From an uncultured Draconibacterium sp. (lineage in GTDB: Bacteria; Bacteroidota; Bacteroidia; Bacteroidales; Prolixibacteraceae), in the NCBI RefSeq assembly GCF_913063105.1, contig NZ_CAJXYQ010000019.1, positions 1 to 64,000 of the forward strand: a stretch of 64,000 nt of DNA, in the 5' to 3' direction. The translations under genes were made by a program, and so were the position numbers. Positions 54,691 to 62,879 of this stretch are shown piece by piece; the first letter of the stretch is position 1, and each line of letters opens with the position of its first letter. A model generated the notes under the pieces. The model had not been told where the DNA came from, ran no database searches, and saw only the letters and a program-made list of their open reading frames with translations.

Positions 54691-55698
54691 ATGAAACGAA
54701 TTAAACGCTTTTTTCTGCTACTGATTCTTTTGGCTATAATTACTTATTTGCTGGGGCCCAAACCACCAAAACCCGAGTTAAATAAAGATTTGCCATCGCT
54801 ATCGGCAAGTATTGCCAATATCGAAACATTTGTGAAACGAAAAGAAGCAGCTTTTTCAATTAAGCCGGATAATGAATCGAGAATAATATGGGCAAACGAT
54901 AGCCTGAAAGAACGTACCGGTTTTTGTGTGCTTTACCTGCATGGATTTTCAGCATCGTGGTACGAAGGCTACCCTGCGCATGAACGTTTTGCCAGTTATT
55001 TTGGGTATAATTTGTATGTGCCACGTTTACACGACCATGGCTTGATAACTGAAGATCCGTTACTGAATATGACCCCCGATGAACTTTATGCCTCGGCAAA
55101 AGAAGCATTAATGGTTGCCCGTAGTTTGGGTAAAAAAGTTATTATAATGAGTACTTCAACCGGAGGAACACTGGGGTTGAAATTGGCGGCTGATTTTCCG
55201 GAATACGTTGATGCCCTGATTCTTTATTCCCCGAATATTAAAGTCCGGAATAGTTCGATGGCCTTGTTGTCAAAACCCTGGGGCCTGCAAATCGGAAGAA
55301 AAGTAATGAAAGGAAAATACCGGATTTCTGAAGATGACCCGGAATCGGAAGCTTGTCAGTACTGGAACTGTAAATACCGGGTAGAAGCCCTGGTTTATTT
55401 GCAACAACTGGTAGAAGCCACCATGACAAAAGAAACCTTTAGCCGGGTAACGGCACCTGTATTTTTAGGCTATTACTACAAAGATGCAGAGAACCAGGAC
55501 GAAACAGTTAGTGTTGATGCGATGCAAAAAATGTTTGATGCCCTGGGAACACTACCGGCGAAAAAAGTAAAAAAGGCATTTCCGGAGGCCGGAGATCACG
55601 TTATTGCCTGCGAATTAACCTCAGGAAGTGTTGAAAATGTAATTGCCGAAACAATTCGCTTTGGAGAAGGCATTCTTGGGATTAGCCCAGCCCGTTAG
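54691..55698 (+). CDS. Membrane-anchored alpha/beta hydrolase
   Basis: 335 residues from the ATG at 54691, chosen because it gives an N-terminal basic-hydrophobic anchor (MKRIKRFFLLLILLAIITYLL). Hydrolase landmarks are LYLHGFSASW (oxyanion), VIIMSTSTGGTLGLKLA (nucleophile Ser in STGG, about 156) and a late GDHVIA (catalytic His). It resembles lysophospholipase/carboxylesterase-type proteins. Substrate unknown. Probably periplasm-facing. Confidence 0.82.
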   Translation: MKRIKRFFLLLILLAIITYLLGPKPPKPELNKDLPSLSASIANIETFVKRKEAAFSIKPDNESRIIWANDSLKERTGFCVLYLHGFSASWYEGYPAHERFASYFGYNLYVPRLHDHGLITEDPLLNMTPDELYASAKEALMVARSLGKKVIIMSTSTGGTLGLKLAADFPEYVDALILYSPNIKVRNSSMALLSKPWGLQIGRKVMKGKYRISEDDPESEACQYWNCKYRVEALVYLQQLVEATMTKETFSRVTAPVFLGYYYKDAENQDETVSVDAMQKMFDALGTLPAKKVKKAFPEAGDHVIACELTSGSVENVIAETIRFGEGILGISPAR

Positions 55699-55733
55699 CA
55701 ATGGTTCTTTAATGAACTGTCAGGTGCAGTTTA

Positions 55734-56465
55734 TCAGGAAATTTGAGCAGCTGCTTCTTCATCTAAAAACCAGGTAAGCGTTCCGTTTGCCGGCGAAATA
55801 TAGTACGCAGGTAGCAATTGTGCAGCATCGTTGTCGTTCATAATTTCAGCAACACGTAGTGCTTTGTTTGCTCCTGTAACCATAAAAAATACGCGGTTGG
55901 CATTGTTTAATACATTGCCGGTTATGGTAATACGTTTTTGTCCTGTTATGGGATGAACGGCAACTGCACAGCTCTGTTCGTGCTCAAAAAGTTCCAGCTG
56001 ATCAGGAAAGATGGAGGCAGTATGGCCGTCGTCGCCTAATCCCAGAATAATTAAATCGAAAACAGGATCTTCTCCCCTGGAGTTTAACGTTGTTTCCAGC
56101 TCCTCCGAGTAGCGTAATGCTTCTGCTTCCGGTTCATTTTCGCCTTTAATACGGTGAATATTGCTTTTCGGGATATTTATAGTAGAGATGAGGTAATCCA
56201 CCGTCATTTTGTAATTGCTTTGTTCATCGTTGGGAGGAACACAACGTTCGTCGCCCCACCACAAATGAATACGTTGCCATGGGATTTGGTCGGCATACTT
56301 TTTACTGATTTTTTTAAAAAGACCTTTTGGCGAGTTTCCTCCCGAAAGAGCAATATCAAAAATTTCCTGATTCGAATTATGAACCATTTTGATAATCTCT
56401 TTAGCAATGGCCTTGTAAACATTTTTCTTTTTCGAAAATATTTTTACTTCAGTAAAGGTTTCCAT
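55734..56465 (-). CDS. pgl: 6-phosphogluconolactonase
   Basis: 243 residues from the ATG at 56465. Family motifs: IALSGGNSPKGLFKKIS near the N-terminus, WWGDERCVPPNDEQSNY and LGLGDDGHTASIFPD. It hydrolyses 6-phosphogluconolactone in the oxidative pentose phosphate pathway. It follows zwf by 38 bp in the same direction. No gnd gene is present in the window. Confidence 0.95.
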   Translation of the reverse strand: METFTEVKIFSKKKNVYKAIAKEIIKMVHNSNQEIFDIALSGGNSPKGLFKKISKKYADQIPWQRIHLWWGDERCVPPNDEQSNYKMTVDYLISTINIPKSNIHRIKGENEPEAEALRYSEELETTLNSRGEDPVFDLIILGLGDDGHTASIFPDQLELFEHEQSCAVAVHPITGQKRITITGNVLNNANRVFFMVTGANKALRVAEIMNDNDAAQLLPAYYISPANGTLTWFLDEEAAAQIS

Positions 56466-56503
56466 AGTTATTTGTTTATAGCTTGTACACAAATATATGC
56501 AGA

Positions 56504-58003
56504 TTATAGTTCACAATACAAACCATCGTTTGTTAAATTTTTGCAAGGGTAGCGCCAATTGCCATTAACAATAAGCTTGTCCGTGTCTTCAGGTCCCCAA
56601 CTTCCGGCAGGATAGCCGTAAATGGGTATTTCCGGATTGGTATCCCAGGCATTTATAATTGGCTGAACAAATTCCCAGGCGGCCTCAACAGCATCGCCCC
56701 GAGCATAAAGTGTTGCATCGCCCTGCATACAATCCAGTAAAAGGCGTTCGTAAGCGGCCGGAACTTTCTTGTCGGCCAAATCAGAATAATGGAAATCCAT
56801 GTTTACGGTTTGTACCTTAAAACCGGCTCCCGGTGTTTTCATTCCAAATTTTAAAAGTATCCCTTCATCAGGTTGAATACGAATTATCAATTGGTTGTTT
56901 CCGCCTGTTCCGGTATCTCCAAATAAATGGTGAGGGACTTTTCTGAAATGAATAACGATTTCAGTTACGCGGGTAGGCAGTTTTTTGCCCGTTCTGATAT
57001 AGAATGGAACACCCGCCCAGCGCCAGTTGTCGATAAAAAACTTCAGCGCCACAAAGGTTTCTGTTCTCGAAAATTTGGCAACGCCGGGCTCTTCGCGATA
57101 TCCGTTTATTTTTTGATTGTTAATATGCGATGCGGTGTACTGGCCACGAATAACATACCTCGAAACCTCATTCTCGCGAATGGTTCGCAAGGATTGAAAA
57201 ACTTTGAGAATCTCGTTTCTTATGGCATTGGCCTCAACTACAACCGGAGGTTCCATGGCTACAAAACCTGCCACCTGAAGCAAATGGTTTTGCAGCATAT
57301 CGCGCATAGCCCCTGAATTGTCGTAATAACCACCCCGGCCTTCAACGCCAAGGCTTTCCGCCGATGTTATTTCCACCCGCTCAATGTACCTGCGGTTCCA
57401 AAGAGGTTCAAAAATACCATTCGAAAAACGGGTTACCAACATGTTTTGTACGGTTTCTTTTCCCAGGTAATGATCGATGCGGTAAATCTGTTCTTCTTCA
57501 AAATAATTTAAGAGTTGTTGGTTTAATTCTTTTGCCGAGTTTAAATCGGTGCCAAAAGGCTTTTCAACAATTAAACGTCTGAAGTATTTTTCCGACCGGG
57601 TAAGGCCGTTTTCGCATAACAAGCGGGGAATTACCGGATATAACGAGGGGGGAGTAGACAAATAAAAAATGTAGTTGGCTGTTATGCCAAGTTTGTTTGA
57701 TAATTTGTCAAGCCTTTCTTTTAACGGAACAAAGTCGTTGGCAGAATTATTCTGAACAGATTGATAAAATAAAAGTTCCTTGAAGGCGTCCAGCTGCTCA
57801 TTATCCAGAAGAAAGTCGTTGGCAAGATTTCTGAAATCTTCATCAGACAGCGCTGATCGGGAAGCCCCCAGAACAGCAAACTTTTGGGGTAACAGCTTTT
57901 GCCTGTACAGTTCAAAAAGGGCCGGTATCAGTTTGCGTTTTGTTAAATCTCCTGATGCTCCAAAAATGATGAGTATTTGATTTTCTGCTTTATTCATAAT
58001 CAT
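56504..58003 (-). CDS. zwf: Glucose-6-phosphate 1-dehydrogenase
   Basis: 499 residues. NADP-binding FGASGDLTKRKLIPAL, the active-site RIDHYLGKETVQNM, and the C-terminal G6PD domain with SWGPEDTDKL. It makes NADPH and 6-phosphogluconolactone from glucose-6-phosphate. It lies 3 bp after the phosphopantetheinyl transferase gene. An ATG two codons later (57997) is an equally good start. Confidence 0.96.
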   Translation of the reverse strand: MIMNKAENQILIIFGASGDLTKRKLIPALFELYRQKLLPQKFAVLGASRSALSDEDFRNLANDFLLDNEQLDAFKELLFYQSVQNNSANDFVPLKERLDKLSNKLGITANYIFYLSTPPSLYPVIPRLLCENGLTRSEKYFRRLIVEKPFGTDLNSAKELNQQLLNYFEEEQIYRIDHYLGKETVQNMLVTRFSNGIFEPLWNRRYIERVEITSAESLGVEGRGGYYDNSGAMRDMLQNHLLQVAGFVAMEPPVVVEANAIRNEILKVFQSLRTIRENEVSRYVIRGQYTASHINNQKINGYREEPGVAKFSRTETFVALKFFIDNWRWAGVPFYIRTGKKLPTRVTEIVIHFRKVPHHLFGDTGTGGNNQLIIRIQPDEGILLKFGMKTPGAGFKVQTVNMDFHYSDLADKKVPAAYERLLLDCMQGDATLYARGDAVEAAWEFVQPIINAWDTNPEIPIYGYPAGSWGPEDTDKLIVNGNWRYPCKNLTNDGLYCEL

Positions 58004-58006
58004 GTT

Positions 58007-58642
58007 TTATTGTTGAAAACAGTACACCAGCACATTGTCCTTTATTATTCGGAACGACAATCCGAAGGTTATAATTCCATCGGGATAAATAAGTTTACCC
58101 GAGAATTCGCATTGTTGCCGGTAGTTAAATGGTGGTATAATAATTTGTTCGTTAAACTGAACGCCTTGTATACCCGCACATTTAAAAATAGCTTCTTTGG
58201 CCGACCAAAGCAAAATTTTCAGGAACTGAGGGTCGTCTGATTGTTGTAAAAAACTAGTTTCAGAAGGATGCACAAAACGCTTAACAACTCGATCGATATT
58301 ACGGTTTATTTGTTCCACATCAATCCCGATGTTTTTTTTCGATAAATAAACTGTTGCCAGTGTGGCCGAATGCGATATGCTGATATTTAAGGATTTCGGG
58401 TTTAATACAGGTTTGCCACTCGGTTGCAGGTAACTGATTTCGCCTGGTTCAGGTAAAAGATGTTGCAGCAACAGGCGGCTGGCGACAAATTCCTTTTGTC
58501 TTTTTTCAAATTTAAAGGAAGCCAATTGGTCTTTTTCGTTTTGGCTAAGTTTACATTGCCTGGCAAGATCGCCGGCAGTTTCGCTTAATTCCCAAATACC
58601 AATAAGTCCGTCATTATTTTCTATTTTATCAATTAATGGCAT
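58007..58642 (-). CDS. 4'-phosphopantetheinyl transferase superfamily protein
   Basis: 211 residues with the Sfp/HetI-type motifs: SISHSATLA, NIGIDVEQINR (Mg-binding GxDxE) and LLWSAKEAIFKCAG (WxxKEAxxK). It transfers phosphopantetheine from CoA to carrier proteins. It overlaps the gldD stop by 10 bp, consistent with the Bacteroidota gene order gldE-gldD-PPTase. Confidence 0.92.
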   Translation of the reverse strand: MPLIDKIENNDGLIGIWELSETAGDLARQCKLSQNEKDQLASFKFEKRQKEFVASRLLLQHLLPEPGEISYLQPSGKPVLNPKSLNISISHSATLATVYLSKKNIGIDVEQINRNIDRVVKRFVHPSETSFLQQSDDPQFLKILLWSAKEAIFKCAGIQGVQFNEQIIIPPFNYRQQCEFSGKLIYPDGIITFGLSFRIIKDNVLVYCFQQ

Positions 58643-59277
58643 TCGTTCCAGCTTGTGGTTTCAATTAAATGAATAATGTCTGGCTCAAAAAAGTTGATTA
58701 CGGGCTGCAGAGAATCGATGTCGGGAACCTCGCGAATATAAAAAGCACCGCGTAGAAAGTGATTGGTACTATCGGTAAGAAAAAACTGCATAGGTGAGGC
58801 GGCATTGCCTTCAATAGAATAAATGGTGCCATAAACCTTTTGCCTGGGATTCAGAAAAAGGCGTTCGTCAATAGCATCAGCTTTTATGGTGTGTTTGTAG
58901 GCAAGCGAGCGGGTTTCTTCCATCAATTCCATCAAAAGCGAATTCCGGGCTTCTTTTTTTCCATTTAATTGGTAGTATGATAGATGAACCTCAACTTTGT
59001 TCTCAGGCACCGATACGTTAATCCAATTGGGTTTGTTTAAGTTTCGTTTGTCTTTTTCTATCCGGGCATAGGCCGGAATCTCAAATTTATACGGATACGA
59101 TCCTGTAATTTCAGCATACGTTTTTTCGGGAAAATCAATTCGAAAATAGCCACGGGGTTTTGGGGTGTAACTTTCTTTGCAGCTGACTAATAGAAATACA
59201 ATAAAAAAGAAACTTAAAATTCGCAGGCTTACTTTTCTGAGGTTGTTATTCAACACAAAAAAAGGTAGAAAATGCAT
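58633..59277 (-). CDS. gldD: Gliding motility lipoprotein GldD
   Basis: About 214 residues from the ATG at 59277; an ATG at 59316 would add 13. Lipobox FLLVSC followed by KESYTPKPRGYFRIDFPEKTY, the highly conserved GldD block, and YPYKFEIP. GldD is an envelope lipoprotein of the gliding/type IX secretion machinery with unknown biochemistry. It overlaps or abuts gldE, as is standard. Confidence 0.92.
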   Translation of the reverse strand: MHFLPFFVLNNNLRKVSLRILSFFFIVFLLVSCKESYTPKPRGYFRIDFPEKTYAEITGSYPYKFEIPAYARIEKDKRNLNKPNWINVSVPENKVEVHLSYYQLNGKKEARNSLLMELMEETRSLAYKHTIKADAIDERLFLNPRQKVYGTIYSIEGNAASPMQFFLTDSTNHFLRGAFYIREVPDIDSLQPVINFFEPDIIHLIETTSWNECH

Positions 59278-59329
59278 GTTTTTAGTTCGTGTATTGTGTG
59301 TTATAAATTTAATCATGCTTATTTCTGAA

Positions 59330-60664
59330 TTACTTTTTCCTGTATTCGCCAATTACTACTTTTATTTGTTTTATTCGTCGATTATCAACTTCTTCAATTG
59401 TAAAGGCAAAATTTTTGCATTTTACTTTTTCTTTTAACGTAGGAATTTCCCCTTTTATTTCAAGGATTAGACCGGCGAGGGTATCTGCATCACCTTTAAC
59501 ATCGTCAAAAATAGTGTCGTCGCAATTCACAATTTTATAAAAATCGCCCAGTAGCACCTTTGCATCAAACAGGTAGCTATCGTCTGATAGTTTGGTAAAG
59601 AAATTTTCTTCCTCATCAAATTCATCAGTAATATCGCCTACTATTTCTTCCAGAATATCTTCAAGGGTAACAATACCCGAAGTGCCGCCATACTCATCAA
59701 CAACAATAGCCAGGTGGATTTTATTTTTCTGAAACTCTTCGAGTAACGAACTTATCTTTTTTGTATCGGGTACATAAAAAGGTGGCCGAATTAGAGTTTG
59801 CCATTTAAACGATTTGGTTTTATGGCTGTGCTGAAGTATATCTTTAATGTAAAGAAGGCCACTAATATTGTCAAACGAATCGATATAAACCGGAATTCTA
59901 GAATAGCCTGAATCGTTTATTATCTCCAAGACCTCTTCAAAATTGGTACTGATATCCAACGAGATGACATCAACGCGGGGAGTCATAATCTCTTCTACAC
60001 TTTTATTTCCGAATTTTACGATTCCTTCAAGTATTTCTTTTTCTTCCGAAAGCTCCTGGTCTGATGTTAGTTCAAGCGCCTGCGAAATTTCATCCATCGA
60101 AATGTTTTTTACATGCTTTTGCAGCCTCCGGTTTACAAAACTGGTTGATGATATTAAAATGGCATTAACAGGCCGGAACAATTTTTCAAGCGTTTGCAGG
60201 GGCAATGCCATAAAGCGTGCAAACTGCAGGGCAAAGTGGGTGGCATATACTTTAGGGAAAATTTCGCCAAAGAGTAAAAGAAAAAAGGTAATTAATACAA
60301 CCTGAAAAACAAATTCAAGCGTTGGGGCATTGACAAACGATATTAATTTGTTTGAGATGTATGCGGTTAGCACAACAATACCCACATTCACAAAATTATT
60401 GGCAACCAAAATGGTAGCCAACAGTTTTTCGGGGTTTTCGAGGTTGCTCAATACCCGCTGGTTGGTTTTACCTTTGTGTTTTAGTTTTTGCTTTTCGCTT
60501 GCCGAAAGCGAAAAATAGGCAACTTCAGAACCGCTTATCAATGCTGAGCTAAACAGCAAAAACAAAACGATAACAATCGAAATTATTATTCCAAAACTTA
60601 TAGGGTGCAGTTGAATTTGCCAGGAGCCAATTGCGGCTGAACTTAAAAGCGATTCTGTTTCCAA
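59330..60664 (-). CDS. gldE: Gliding-associated CNNM/CBS membrane protein GldE
   Basis: 444 residues. An N-terminal DUF21/CNNM domain with three or four TM segments (about 20-200, SALISGSEVAYFSLS), two CBS domains (about 215-345, VEEIMTPRVDVISLD and AIVVDEYGGTSGIVTLEDILEEIVGDI) and a CorC_HlyC C-terminal domain. GldE stabilises GldD and related proteins can transport divalent cations. It lies 15 bp after ssb. Confidence 0.94.
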   Translation of the reverse strand: METESLLSSAAIGSWQIQLHPISFGIIISIVIVLFLLFSSALISGSEVAYFSLSASEKQKLKHKGKTNQRVLSNLENPEKLLATILVANNFVNVGIVVLTAYISNKLISFVNAPTLEFVFQVVLITFFLLLFGEIFPKVYATHFALQFARFMALPLQTLEKLFRPVNAILISSTSFVNRRLQKHVKNISMDEISQALELTSDQELSEEKEILEGIVKFGNKSVEEIMTPRVDVISLDISTNFEEVLEIINDSGYSRIPVYIDSFDNISGLLYIKDILQHSHKTKSFKWQTLIRPPFYVPDTKKISSLLEEFQKNKIHLAIVVDEYGGTSGIVTLEDILEEIVGDITDEFDEEENFFTKLSDDSYLFDAKVLLGDFYKIVNCDDTIFDDVKGDADTLAGLILEIKGEIPTLKEKVKCKNFAFTIEEVDNRRIKQIKVVIGEYRKK

Positions 60665-60679
60665 ATTTTATGATTTTGG

Positions 60680-61123
60680 TTAGAAAGGAAGATCCTCATC
60701 TCCTTCCGGCTCTTCAATATCCGGTTCCGAAATTTGAGGGGTAGCAGCACTGCTTTGTGGGGTTCCGCTTTGGGCCGGTGCATTTTGGTTATCGGCACGG
60801 TTGCCAAGCATTTGCATTTGGTCGCCATAAATTTCTGTTACATAGCGTTTGTTCCCGTCTTTATCATCGTACGAGCGGGTTCGTATTCTACCTTCGATGT
60901 AAAGCTGGCGTCCTTTAGTAACATATTTTTCTGCTACCTCGGCCAGGCCTCGCCATAAAACAATGTTGTGCCACTCGGTTGTAGTAACGCGCTCACCATT
61001 TTTTGCGTTATAACTCTCAGAGGTGGCCAGTGGGAAATTTGCCACTGCAACTCCAGTGTCAAGATGACGTACTTCAGGATCTTTCCCTACATTTCCAACA
61101 AGAATAACTTTATTTACTGACAT
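60680..61123 (-). CDS. ssb: Single-stranded DNA-binding protein
   Basis: 147 residues. OB fold at 1-105 (MSVNKVILVGNVGKDPEVRHLDTG, TEWHNIVLWRGLAEVAEKYV), then a Gln/Pro/Ser-rich linker, and an acidic C-terminal tip EGDEDLPF for partner binding. Tetrameric protein in replication and repair, sitting between mutY and gldE in the conserved order. Confidence 0.97.
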   Translation of the reverse strand: MSVNKVILVGNVGKDPEVRHLDTGVAVANFPLATSESYNAKNGERVTTTEWHNIVLWRGLAEVAEKYVTKGRQLYIEGRIRTRSYDDKDGNKRYVTEIYGDQMQMLGNRADNQNAPAQSGTPQSSAATPQISEPDIEEPEGDEDLPF

Positions 61124-61192
61124 AGCTATAATTTTATTTGGTTAACATTTTCAGATCAAATAACTTTCTGCAATTAGTCACCGGTTTTAATT

Positions 61193-62242
61193 TTAATCAC
61201 CCAACCCGGCATCGTTTAAAAATTGTTCAACCAGTCGGGGTACAGCAAATTTAGAAATATCTTTTTTATTTACCCGAATTAGAGGCGAAGGAATATTAAC
61301 ATTACACATAACTTCTATATAAATTGTTTTGGAGTAAATAATTTGATGGCTCAATACGTGTTTTTTTTCAGGCGATATATATTTTATACTATAAGATGCG
61401 GCGCTTACAGGTAATTGGTTTTTTAGCAAGGCCTCATCAGAGAGGCGGTTGGTAGTTTCAAGCAAGGGGAGTTGATAAAGGTTTTGCCAAATATCCTGGC
61501 CAGTTCTTTTATCCATTATTATACTGTCTCCCTCATCATATATATAATAGTAAAAAAAACGTTTGCGTTGTTTTGTCTTTTTTTCTTTAACCGGTAACCG
61601 GCTTATACTATTATTAATAAAGGCATGGCAGCTGTTGTTAAGCGGGCATATAGTGCAGTTGGGCGATTTTGGTACACATTGTAAAGCACCGAATTCCATT
61701 AAAGCCTGGTTGTGCATACCCGGATCGTGTTCGGTAAGCAGCTCTTCTGCCAGCTGTTGAAATTCCTTTTTACCCTGCACCGAATCAATTGGGGTGGTAA
61801 TTCCGAAATAACGGGCCAGTACCCGATAGATATTTCCATCAACAGCGGGGTAGGGCAAATTAAAAGCAATAGACGCAATGGCGGCAGCAGTGTAGGGCCC
61901 CACGCCCTTTAAGCTTAAAATGGTTTTGTAATCGTTCGGAAACACGCCATCATACAAACTCGAAATAATTTTAGCCGTGGCATGTAAGTTTCTTGCCCTG
62001 GAATAATAACCAAGTCCCTGCCATAATTTTAATACCTCATCTTCTGCAGCATTGGCAAGGTGTTTTATGCTCGGATAGGTGGCAGTAAACCGGGTAAAAT
62101 ACCCCGTACCTTGCTCTACACGTGTTTGTTGCAAAATTATTTCTGAGAGCCATATTTTGTATGGATCCTTATCGTCGCGCCACGGTAAATCGCGCTTATT
62201 TAACTTATACCACTTATAAATAAGGGTCACAAAATCGTTCAT
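61193..62242 (-). CDS. mutY: A/G-specific adenine DNA glycosylase
   Basis: 349 residues. HhH-GPD glycosylase domain (LPWRDDKDPYKIWLSEIILQQTRVEQG with catalytic Glu, LKGVGPYTAAAIASIAF, PAVDGNIYRVLAR with catalytic Asp), Fe-S cluster C-x6-C-x2-C-x5-C (CVPKSPNCTICPLNNSC), and a NUDIX-like C-terminal domain (about 225-349) for 8-oxoG recognition. It removes A opposite 8-oxoG. Confidence 0.96.
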   Translation of the reverse strand: MNDFVTLIYKWYKLNKRDLPWRDDKDPYKIWLSEIILQQTRVEQGTGYFTRFTATYPSIKHLANAAEDEVLKLWQGLGYYSRARNLHATAKIISSLYDGVFPNDYKTILSLKGVGPYTAAAIASIAFNLPYPAVDGNIYRVLARYFGITTPIDSVQGKKEFQQLAEELLTEHDPGMHNQALMEFGALQCVPKSPNCTICPLNNSCHAFINNSISRLPVKEKKTKQRKRFFYYYIYDEGDSIIMDKRTGQDIWQNLYQLPLLETTNRLSDEALLKNQLPVSAASYSIKYISPEKKHVLSHQIIYSKTIYIEVMCNVNIPSPLIRVNKKDISKFAVPRLVEQFLNDAGLGD

Positions 62243-62300
62243 TTTACGCTAACTGGTTAAAAATCTTACAGAAAAACAAAAATAAATTATTTGAAAAGCT

Positions 62301-62329
62301 TTTGGGTTTTATAATATTTTTTATTTTTG
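62301..62329 (+). promoter_or_regulatory. Consensus promoter for the HU/small protein unit
   Basis: TTTG (62301-62304), 17-nt spacer, perfect TATTTTTG (62322-62329), 50 nt before the ATG at 62380. Confidence 0.75.
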
Positions 62330-62379
62330 CAAACTCGAATAAAAACGATTAATACATTGAAAATTAAATAATTTAAGAG

Positions 62380-62664
62380 ATGACTAAGGCAGATATTGTA
62401 AATGAAATTTCGAAAGAAACAGGAATTGAAAAGGTAACTGTACAGAAAACAGTTGAAGCTTTTATGGAAACAGTAAAAGATTCATTAGTTGATGGTAAAA
62501 ATGTTTACCTAAGAGGTTTTGGTAGTTTTGTTGTAAAGAAAAGAGCAGAAAAAACAGCTCGTAACATTTCAAAAAATACAACTATTATAATTCCTGCACA
62601 CAATATTCCTTCATTTAAACCAGCGAAGACATTTGTATCAGAAGTTAAAAATCAAGTAAAATAA
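62380..62664 (+). CDS. HU/IHF family DNA-binding protein (divergent copy)
   Basis: 94 residues. HU fold with MTKADIVNEISKETGIEK, LRGFGSFVVKKRAEKTARNISKNTTIIIPAHNIPSFKPAK. The arm reads ARNISKNTTI instead of the NPxTG motif, more like IHF-type proteins, and the intercalating Pro is not obvious at the tip. It precedes a 30-residue basic protein and rng, an order common in Bacteroidota. Confidence 0.93.
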   Translation: MTKADIVNEISKETGIEKVTVQKTVEAFMETVKDSLVDGKNVYLRGFGSFVVKKRAEKTARNISKNTTIIIPAHNIPSFKPAKTFVSEVKNQVK

Positions 62665-62671
62665 TAGAGTT

Positions 62672-62764
62672 ATGCCAAGCGGTAAAAAAAGAAAAAGACA
62701 CAAGATGGCCACTCATAAGCGCAAAAAAAGATTGCGTAAAAACAGGCACAAGAAGAAGAAATAA
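62672..62764 (+). CDS. 30-residue AURKAIP1/COX24-type basic protein
   Basis: Begins MPSGKKRKRHKMATHKRKKR and ends KKKK; more than half of the residues are Lys or Arg. It matches the tiny Bacteroidota proteins with the AURKAIP1/COX24 domain, related to the mitochondrial ribosomal subunit mS38, so a ribosome-associated role is likely (known family, role by homology). It starts 7 bp after the HU-like stop. Confidence 0.88.
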   Translation: MPSGKKRKRHKMATHKRKKRLRKNRHKKKK

Positions 62765-62795
62765 GATATTAATGAATTAATTTCTTATAGTTAAT

Positions 62796-62832
62796 GATTA
62801 AACCTAAAGCATTTAATGCTTTAGGTTTAATC
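62796..62832 (+). other. Strong hairpin between the basic protein gene and rng
   Basis: A perfect 17-bp stem (GATTAAACCTAAAGCAT / ATGCTTTAGGTTTAATC) with a 3-nt loop and little T run after it. It could be a terminator or a structure controlling the ribonuclease mRNA. The position is 48 nt before the GTG start of rng. Confidence 0.6.
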
Positions 62833-62879
62833 TGTTATAACGTATAGTATTAACCAAAAGAAGTAGATGATTAAAGGTT